From Burkholderiaceae bacterium (GTDB taxonomy: Bacteria; Pseudomonadota; Gammaproteobacteria; Burkholderiales; Burkholderiaceae_C), in the NCBI GenBank assembly GCA_030726195.1, contig JANREF010000023.1, positions 1 through 11,326 of the forward strand: 11,326 nt of DNA, written 5' to 3'. Below are positions 1 through 4,309 of the stretch, piece after piece (the stretch's first letter is position 1; the number at the start of each line of letters is the position of its first letter). A program made the translations under genes and the position numbers. The notes under the pieces are model-generated. The model saw only the letters and a list, made by a program, of their open reading frames with translations. It had not been told where the DNA came from and made no database searches.

Positions 1-406
1 GCCAAGCACACAGCGCGCGGCGTAGCGCCGGTTTGAGACGCCCCTGCAAATCCTTGCTCACTTGGTACAGGCCCAGCGACAAAAACGGCCCCACCAACAA
101 AAAGCCCGCACACAGCGCCAGCACATAAGCCGGTGCCGACTCAAACACCAACATCAGAGCGTGGCCCATCAAGAAAAAACACACCCCAAAAAACAAACCC
201 GTGAGCGGCGCGCGCATGAAGTCGTTCCAGCCCAAACTCAGCCACTGCAGCGGCTCGTTGATGCCTACATTGTTGATAGGCATGTACAGCACAGACGAGC
301 TGTGCACCGCCACTTCAGGCGCATCTTGACGATGGGCCCGGTCTGACTGCACCGCACCGGTGGTTGGTGGGTGGGTTTCTGAATGCTTAGATGTTGTGCT
401 GCTCAT
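1..406 (-). CDS. DUF2189 family integral membrane protein (partial, C-terminus missing)
   Basis: The gene reads leftward from ATG at 406-404 and runs off the left edge, so only the first 135 residues are visible and no stop is seen. Residues 1-45 are polar and Ser/Thr/His-rich, probably disordered. From about residue 50 the sequence looks like DUF2189: a WLSLGWNDFMRAP segment (55-67), a hydrophobic helix around 68-88, and a second around 93-115 containing GFLLVGPFLSLGLYQVS. The family consists of predicted inner-membrane proteins of unknown function, so no reaction can be named. No convincing Shine-Dalgarno sequence precedes the ATG; a 7-bp hairpin lies only 3 bases upstream. A later in-frame ATG (residue 42) could be the true start, because the preceding segment is not conserved-looking. 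The family call is from recalled sequence pattern, not from a search. Confidence 0.8.
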   Translation of the reverse strand, partial: MSSTTSKHSETHPPTTGAVQSDRAHRQDAPEVAVHSSSVLYMPINNVGINEPLQWLSLGWNDFMRAPLTGLFFGVCFFLMGHALMLVFESAPAYVLALCAGFLLVGPFLSLGLYQVSKDLQGRLKPALRRALCAW

Positions 407-409
407 GGC

Positions 410-429
410 CGCAAGTATTGCCACTTGCG
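410..429. repeat. 7-bp inverted repeat just upstream of the DUF2189 start
   Basis: Arms 410-416 (CGCAAGT) and 423-429 (ACTTGCG) are perfect reverse complements around a 6-base loop. Read on the minus strand the hairpin ends 3 bases before the ATG, so in mRNA it would cover the usual ribosome-binding site position. It could be an operator, an RNA structure that limits translation, or chance. Confidence 0.35.
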
Positions 430-811
430 CATGTACCGGCAATCTCGTTTTCCCTGTGTCAGACCGTTGGTCTGTCCTGTGTTGCGCGTAGATGCGGTGA
501 ACGTGTTGATCAGTGGAAATGCCACTGCGCGGGTCTGGGTAGGCATGAAATGAGGACCGCCTAGCCAAGCCCCTAGGTGTTGGCCGGTAGGCTGGTTTGC
601 TAGGCGTTTCGTTGACTTTCGGCGGACAGAAAGGCCTTTATCTAAACAGGAGCGGGTCCTCGATTTAATCAAGGGCTGCTTGAGGCTGGGTTCAGCCGGG
701 CAGGGCTTGTAGCCCAATGACAGCGGCCGCCGGTACCAGGTATTCGTTCACTTGCTTCGCAACGGATGGCTGGGTAATCGTTCCCTAGAACCAAAGGGCT
801 GCAAAGTAGAA
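430..811. other. Gene-free stretch between the DUF2189 gene and the CRISPR array
   Basis: No convincing gene is visible here on either strand. Reading frames are either broken by stops or encode proteins of odd composition without family features, and no tRNA-like arms were seen. It holds two short perfect inverted repeats, 460-465/469-474 (CAGACC, 3-base loop) and 511-516/522-527 (CAGTGG, 5-base loop), and a 10-bp palindrome AAAGGCCTTT at 630-639. Its right end, roughly 700-811, is where the leader of a plus-oriented CRISPR array should be, but it is not strongly AT-rich. I looked for remnants of cas2 upstream of the array and found none. Promoters for the DUF2189 gene (leftward) probably lie at its left end but were not assigned. 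Confidence 0.5.
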
Positions 812-961
812 GTTTCCCCCGCGCACGCGGGGATAGGCCCAGACATTCGTATCCGTGGCAGTGTTCCTCGGGGTTTCCCTGCGCACTCGGGGATAGGCCT
901 TGGTTGTATTTGTAGTGGCTATGCGGGGTGTTGTTTCCCCCGCGCATGCGGGGATTGTTAG
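812..961 (+). CRISPR. Three-repeat CRISPR mini-array, type I-E-like, orphan in this window
   Basis: Three 29-bp units occur at 812-840, 872-900 and 933-961, separated by unrelated spacers of 31 and 32 bases, so the period is 60-61 bp as expected for type I-E (29 + 32). Repeat 1 begins GTTTCCCCCGCGCACGCGGG and ends in GATAGGCCC; it contains a perfect 7-bp stem (CCCCGCG/CGCGGGG) around CA. Repeat 3 matches through 955 with one C-to-T change and then diverges, which is typical of the leader-distal end, so I read the array as plus-oriented with the leader to the left. Repeat 2 is the most changed, with a weakened stem. Translation in other frames gives the SPAHAGIG-type peptides characteristic of this repeat class. 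No cas gene lies in the window, so the array is a remnant, a solo array served from elsewhere, or the end of a shrunken locus. Confidence 0.82.
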
Positions 962-1003
962 CGCGCTAGGCTGCGCCTTTGCCGCCACGGACATAATGGC
1001 TGT

Positions 1004-1825
1004 ATGCCCACTTTATTTGCCCCACCCGCAGCGCCTTTGGCGCAGTTGCACGCCCATGTTCAGGTCAATGGTTTTGCCGTGTTGGACGCGCCTGATGCGC
1101 CGGCTTGGCTGGGGTGCAACGCCAGCGATTTGGTGGCCTTGCAAGACAGTTGGGGCGATTTGGCCGACGACCATTATTTGAAGGATGGCGGGCGCTACCG
1201 CAAGCGTCGCCACAGTTGTGCCGTGGTGGCGCAAGACAGCGTGCGCAAGGTGGCGCACCGCGCGCATTGGCAGCCGCTGGCTTACAACGCGTTACACGGC
1301 GGTATGCAGCGTTGGTTTGAGCCTGTGAGTGAGGCGGCTTGGTGCAATCCGGCGTGGCAGGCTTTGTTGCAAGCGGGTGCGCGTGTGGCCAGTGCTTTGC
1401 GTGGTGAGCAGCCGTGGTTTGTAGAGGCGCACCAGTTCAGAATTGACACCAGCGATGGCATTGGGCGCCCTACGCCTGAGGGTGCGCACCGCGATGGTGT
1501 GGATGTGGTGATGGTGTGTTTGGTCAGCCGTGTGGGCGTCAAGGGCGGTGAGAGCCGCGTGTTTGAGGCCAATGGCCCCAGCGGGCAGCGCTTCACCATG
1601 CAGCAGCCGTGGACGGTGTTGTTGTTGGATGACGCGAAGATGATTCACGAAACCACGCCCATACAGCCCACCGATGCACACGGTTGGCGCGACACCTTGG
1701 TGCTCACCTTTCGCGCTGGTGGGTTTCAGGGCGATGGTGAGGCCGATGTGGCAGCTGCGGCGGCCGGTTCTGGCCAAGCGCCTACCAACGCGCCTACCAA
1801 CGCGCCTTCCAACGCGCCTTCCTGA
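1004..1825 (+). CDS. 2OG-Fe(II) dioxygenase family protein (PF10014 type)
   Basis: A 273-residue cytosolic protein with the features of the PF10014 dioxygenases. The iron-binding HxD is His162/Asp164 in EGAHRDGVDVVM, the distal iron ligand is His215 in MIHETTPI, and Arg229 in WRDTLVLTF is the likely 2-oxoglutarate contact. Characterised relatives, such as Bacillus L-isoleucine 4-hydroxylase, hydroxylate free amino acids; the substrate here is unknown. ATG 1004 is the first in-frame start and has no clear Shine-Dalgarno. A CATAAT hexamer at 992-997 could act as a -10 box giving an almost leaderless transcript, though no good -35 was found. The conserved domain ends near residue 240. The last 15 residues (259-273) are APTN-type tetrapeptide repeats ending in a TGA that appears to come from a one-base insertion. 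The gene starts 42 bases after the last CRISPR repeat and converges on the thiolase gene. Confidence 0.85.
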   Translation: MPTLFAPPAAPLAQLHAHVQVNGFAVLDAPDAPAWLGCNASDLVALQDSWGDLADDHYLKDGGRYRKRRHSCAVVAQDSVRKVAHRAHWQPLAYNALHGGMQRWFEPVSEAAWCNPAWQALLQAGARVASALRGEQPWFVEAHQFRIDTSDGIGRPTPEGAHRDGVDVVMVCLVSRVGVKGGESRVFEANGPSGQRFTMQQPWTVLLLDDAKMIHETTPIQPTDAHGWRDTLVLTFRAGGFQGDGEADVAAAAAGSGQAPTNAPTNAPSNAPS

Positions 1826-1926
1826 AGCACCTTCTGAAGTTACTTTCTGAAGCGCACTCCGAAGTGCCCACCAACGTGCCTTCTGAAGTGCCTTATGAAG
1901 TAACTTCTGAGGTAGCTAGGCCTTAA
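1778..1926 (+). repeat. 12-bp tandem repeat array encoding the dioxygenase tail, extending past its stop
   Basis: Twelve consecutive units related to GCGCCTTCTGAA run from 1778 to 1923, in the reading frame of the dioxygenase. Ten are exactly 12 bp; the units at 1814-1826 and 1839-1851 are 13 bp. The first four encode APTN, APTN, APSN and APS-stop. If the extra base in each 13-bp unit (one C of 1821-1822, one T of 1844-1846) is ignored, the frame stays open through units of the form [A/V]-P-[S/T]-[E/N] to a TAA at 1924-1926, giving a tail of 48 residues instead of 15. The units and their phase are seen directly; the former longer tail is inferred. Confidence 0.85.
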
Positions 1927-1982
1927 ACGCGTTTTTAAGTGCGCCTCTAAACGCGCCTCTAAAAGTGCTTTTAAACGCGCTC
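1923..1982 (-). repeat. Five 12-bp repeats of the thiolase 3' end, each carrying an in-frame stop
   Basis: On the minus strand the last four codons of the thiolase gene (GAGCGCGTTTAA, encoding Glu-Arg-Val-stop, 1982-1971) are followed by four degenerate copies of the same 12-bp unit down to 1923. Every copy ends in a stop in the thiolase frame: at 1971-1973, 1959-1961, 1947-1949, 1935-1937 and 1923-1925 (TAA, TAG, TAG, TAA, TAA). The array abuts the plus-strand repeat block at a shared TTAA (1923-1926). Confidence 0.8.
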
Positions 1983-3155
1983 AAAAATGGCGGCAATGCC
2001 TTGGCCGCCACCAATACACATGGTGACCAGCGCGTAGCGGCCTTGTATGCGGTGCAGCTCGTGTATGGCCTTGACCGTGATGAGCGCGCCCGTTGCGCCA
2101 ATGGGGTGGCCCAGCGAAATGCCAGAGCCGTTGGGGTTGACTTTGGCGGGGTCCAAGCCCAGGTCTTTGGACACAGCGCAGGCTTGCGCGGCAAAGGCTT
2201 CGTTGGCTTCAATCACGTCCAGGTCGGCCACGCTCAGGCCTGCTTTTTTCAGGGCGGCTTGCGTGGCAGGTACGGGGCCAATGCCCATGTAGCGTGGGTC
2301 GACGCCAGCGTGGGCGTAGGCCACCAAGCGCGCCAGCGGCTTGGCGTTTTGGGCCTTCACGGCATCGGCGCTCATGAGCACCACTGCGGCTGCGGCGTCG
2401 TTGATGCCCGAGGCATTGCCTGCGGTGACGGTGCCGTTGTCTTTGATGAACACGGGCTTGAGTTTGCTCATGTCACCGGGCTGGCAGTCGGGGCGGAAGT
2501 GCTCGTCCACCTCAAATGCAACGTCGCCTTTGCGTGACTTGAGCATGACGGGCACGATCTGGTCTTTGAAGTAGCCCGCTTGGGTGGCGCGCTCGGCGCG
2601 GCGGTGGCTTTCCACGGCGGTGGCGTCTTGTTCTTCACGGCTGATGCCCCACTTGGCGGCGATGTTCTCGGCGGTGACGCCCATGTGGATGTTTTCAAAC
2701 GGGTCGTGCAGCGCACCCAACATCATGTCTATGAGTTTGGCGTCGCCCATGCGTGCGCCAAAGCGGGTGTTGAGGCTGGCGTAGGGTGCGCGGCTCATGT
2801 TTTCTGCGCCGCCACCAATGGCTACGTTGGCGTCGCCCAGCATGATGGATTGGCTGGCCGAAATGATGGCTTGCAAGCCAGAGCCACACAGGCGGTTGAC
2901 GTTGAAAGCGGGCGTGTGATGGGCGCAGCCACCCTCGATGGCGGCAATGCGGGACAGGTACATGTCGCGCGGCTCGGTGTTGACCACATGGCCAAACGCG
3001 ACGTGGCCCACGCTGTTGGCGTCTACCGCGCCGCGTTGCAGTGCTTCACGCACAACCAAGCTGGCCAATGCGGTGGGGGGCGTGTCTTTCAGTGCGCCGC
3101 CAAATGTGCCAATGGCGGTGCGCACAGCGCTAACAACAAATACGTCTTGAGTCAT
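1971..3155 (-). CDS. bktB: Beta-ketothiolase / acetyl-CoA C-acyltransferase, BktB-like
   Basis: A 394-residue thiolase, the normal family length. It catalyses reversible thiolytic cleavage or Claisen condensation of acyl-CoAs in the cytosol. The nucleophilic cysteine is Cys90 in VNRLCGSGLQAI, the catalytic pair is His350 in GHPIGATGA and Cys380 in MCIGGGQG, and NEAFAAQ lies at 318-324. The sequence closely resembles, from memory, BktB of Cupriavidus necator, which makes 3-ketoacyl-CoA precursors for polyhydroxyalkanoates, so a PHA or fatty-acid/amino-acid degradation role is likely. PhaA/AtoB-type activity cannot be excluded. The start at 3155 was chosen over longer in-frame options because MTQDVFVVSAVRTAIG is the typical thiolase N-terminus and GGAGA sits 5 bases upstream. 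No PHA or beta-oxidation partner gene lies next to it. Its stop codon falls in a 12-bp tandem repeat shared with the convergent dioxygenase region. Confidence 0.93.
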   Translation of the reverse strand: MTQDVFVVSAVRTAIGTFGGALKDTPPTALASLVVREALQRGAVDANSVGHVAFGHVVNTEPRDMYLSRIAAIEGGCAHHTPAFNVNRLCGSGLQAIISASQSIMLGDANVAIGGGAENMSRAPYASLNTRFGARMGDAKLIDMMLGALHDPFENIHMGVTAENIAAKWGISREEQDATAVESHRRAERATQAGYFKDQIVPVMLKSRKGDVAFEVDEHFRPDCQPGDMSKLKPVFIKDNGTVTAGNASGINDAAAAVVLMSADAVKAQNAKPLARLVAYAHAGVDPRYMGIGPVPATQAALKKAGLSVADLDVIEANEAFAAQACAVSKDLGLDPAKVNPNGSGISLGHPIGATGALITVKAIHELHRIQGRYALVTMCIGGGQGIAAIFERV

Positions 3156-3160
3156 GAGGG

Positions 3161-3165
3161 TCTCC
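3161..3165 (-). promoter_or_regulatory. Ribosome binding site of the thiolase gene
   Basis: On the minus strand GGAGA is followed by 5 bases and then the ATG at 3155-3153. It decides the start against in-frame ATGs further upstream, which lack such a site. Confidence 0.65.
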
Positions 3166-3236
3166 GGTTGGGTGGTGAACGGTGCTGAAGTTGATCGCAG
3201 TATGACGGGCAGGCACGCCAGGCTCGCCATACACAC

Positions 3237-3265
3237 CATGTACGCCATGCACATGTCTATGGCAA
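3237..3265 (-). promoter_or_regulatory. Possible sigma70-type promoter for the thiolase gene
   Basis: Minus-strand TTGCCA (3265-3260) resembles a -35 box in five of six positions. After a 17-bp spacer comes TACATG (3242-3237), a weak -10 match. It would give a leader of roughly 75 bases before the thiolase start. The assignment rests on the -35 box and spacing only. Confidence 0.25.
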
Positions 3266-3345
3266 ATGGTAGCAGCGCGCGGTGGTGTGGCCTGTCGCGT
3301 GTTGTTGGGGTTGGCGGTGACTGGTCTTGAGTGGTGTTGACCGTT

Positions 3346-3405
3346 GTTCGGTTTAGTTCGGTTGTGTTCGGCTTTGTTCGGCTTTGTCCGGCTATGTTGG
3401 CCTTT
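3346..3405. repeat. 10-bp tandem repeat, six units
   Basis: Six successive 10-bp units related to GTTCGGCTTT fill 3346-3405. The units at 3366-3375 and 3376-3385 are identical and the outer ones drift by one to four bases. The block lies in the 364-bp gene-free gap between the thiolase start and the end of rluA. Apart from this block, the 14-bp block at 3458-3513 and the possible thiolase promoter, I see nothing else in that gap. Reading frames crossing it encode repetitive peptides that look spurious. Confidence 0.8.
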
Positions 3406-3457
3406 GTTGATTTCTACTGACCATCGTTGGTCTGGCCCAAGTCCAACCCAGTGCACC

Positions 3458-3513
3458 CCTACCAACCAACCCCTCCCAACGAACCCCTCCCAACGAACCC
3501 CCATCAACCCGTG
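3458..3513. repeat. 14-bp tandem repeat, two exact and two diverged units
   Basis: The unit CCTCCCAACGAACC occurs exactly at 3472-3485 and 3486-3499. It is flanked by a diverged copy at 3458-3471 (CCTACCAACCAACC) and a poorer one at 3500-3513. The block ends 6 bases before the rluA stop codon, so it would sit in the rluA 3' untranslated region. It is not a hairpin terminator: its strands are strongly pyrimidine/purine biased and no GC stem with a T run is present. Confidence 0.75.
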
Positions 3514-3519
3514 CCCAGC

Positions 3520-4284
3520 TTAAAACGGCGCAGGGCAGTGCCATGTTTGAAGCGCACCATCGCGCAGGCCCGCAAAGCTCAGGTGTGTGGCGTGCAGCAG
3601 CAAGCGCGCTGGGGCTTGTTCGCCTTCGTTGGTCAGGTGGTGAAAGCTGGGGTGGTACAGCGCGTCGCCCATGATGGGGTGGCCTATGTGCATCAAGTGC
3701 ACGCGCAGTTGGTGGGTGCGGCCGGTGATGGGGCGCAGGCGCAAACGGGTTTGCCCCGCGGGTGCATGGTCCATGCGCTGCCACAAGGTGAGGGCGGGTT
3801 TGCCGCTGAGCTCGCACACCTTGGAGCGTGGGCGGTTGGGCCAGTCGATGATGAGTGCGCCGCTGATGCGATGCCACGGTGCACTGCTGTCGCTGTAGCC
3901 GTTGTTGTTGCTGTAGAGGTTGTGCGGTGGTGTGTGGTCTGACGCTTGATCAGAGGTGTGTTGTGTAGCGTGGTGTGTGGTGTGCTCGGTCGCCTTGTCC
4001 GGCAGGTCCGGCGACGGGTCGCCTTGCACAATGGCTTCGTAGGTTTTGTGGGTTTGCCGCGTGGCAAATGCATGGCTCAGGCTGCGCTGGGCTGCCACAT
4101 GCTTGGCAAACACCATCAGGCCTGACGTCGCCGTGTCTAGGCGGTGCACCACCAAGGCTTTGTGGCCTTGGGCGTGCAGGCGAGACAGCACGCAGTCTTG
4201 CTTGTCCTCACCGCGCCCAGGCACCGACAGCACGCCTGCGGGCTTGCTGAGCACAATGACGTCGTCGTCTTCAAATAGCAACAT
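3520..4284 (-). CDS. rluA: RluA-type pseudouridine synthase with a low-complexity insertion
   Basis: A 254-residue pseudouridine synthase of the RluA family. Asp50 in VHRLDTATSGLMVFAK is the catalytic aspartate. The motif DWPNRPRSKVCELSGKPA (147-164) and RPITGRTHQLRVH (184-196) match E. coli RluA as I remember it, which modifies U746 of 23S rRNA and U32 of several tRNAs; the same targets are inferred here. Between KTYEAIVQG and the DWPNRP motif, residues about 93-138 form a His/Thr/Ser/Asp/Asn-rich insertion that E. coli RluA lacks; the remaining fold is intact. The start at 4284 (MLLFEDDDVIVLSKPAG) gives the normal N-terminus; the frame is open further upstream only as an overlap of glnS. 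The glnS stop is 25 bases upstream on the same strand and no good Shine-Dalgarno is visible, so expression probably depends on a glnS transcript. Confidence 0.9.
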   Translation of the reverse strand: MLLFEDDDVIVLSKPAGVLSVPGRGEDKQDCVLSRLHAQGHKALVVHRLDTATSGLMVFAKHVAAQRSLSHAFATRQTHKTYEAIVQGDPSPDLPDKATEHTTHHATQHTSDQASDHTPPHNLYSNNNGYSDSSAPWHRISGALIIDWPNRPRSKVCELSGKPALTLWQRMDHAPAGQTRLRLRPITGRTHQLRVHLMHIGHPIMGDALYHPSFHHLTNEGEQAPARLLLHATHLSFAGLRDGALQTWHCPAPF

Positions 4285-4309
4285 GCGGGCGTGGTGTGGT
4301 CGCCGCGTT

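Noticed and set aside
304..308. VTSKR (GlnRS residues 304-308, DNA about 5174-5188) as a defective KMSKS motif
   Set aside because: Thr in place of Met before SKR leaves the key Ser-Lys residues intact, and I believe it occurs in related betaproteobacterial GlnRS proteins, so it is not evidence of inactivation. Coordinates given here are residue numbers.
403..717. A 104-codon minus-strand frame whose TGA overlaps the DUF2189 ATG as ATGA
   Set aside because: It needs a TTG start, has no ribosome site, has an odd composition rich in Arg, Thr, Pro and Lys and no recognisable family. The ATGA overlap alone is not enough.
752..994. Short frames across the CRISPR array encoding SPAHAGIG and AYPRVRGG-like peptides
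   Set aside because: These peptides are the known translation artefact of type I-E-like repeats and do not represent proteins.
3156..3254. Thiolase start further upstream, giving 33 extra residues
   Set aside because: The GGAGA ribosome site and the typical MTQDVFVVSAVRTAIG beginning both point to 3155.
3130..3507. Minus-strand frame covering the 10-bp and 14-bp repeats
   Set aside because: Its repetitive Asn/Lys/Thr-rich and Gly/Trp-rich sequence simply reflects the tandem repeats, it overlaps the thiolase 5' end, and no family features are present.
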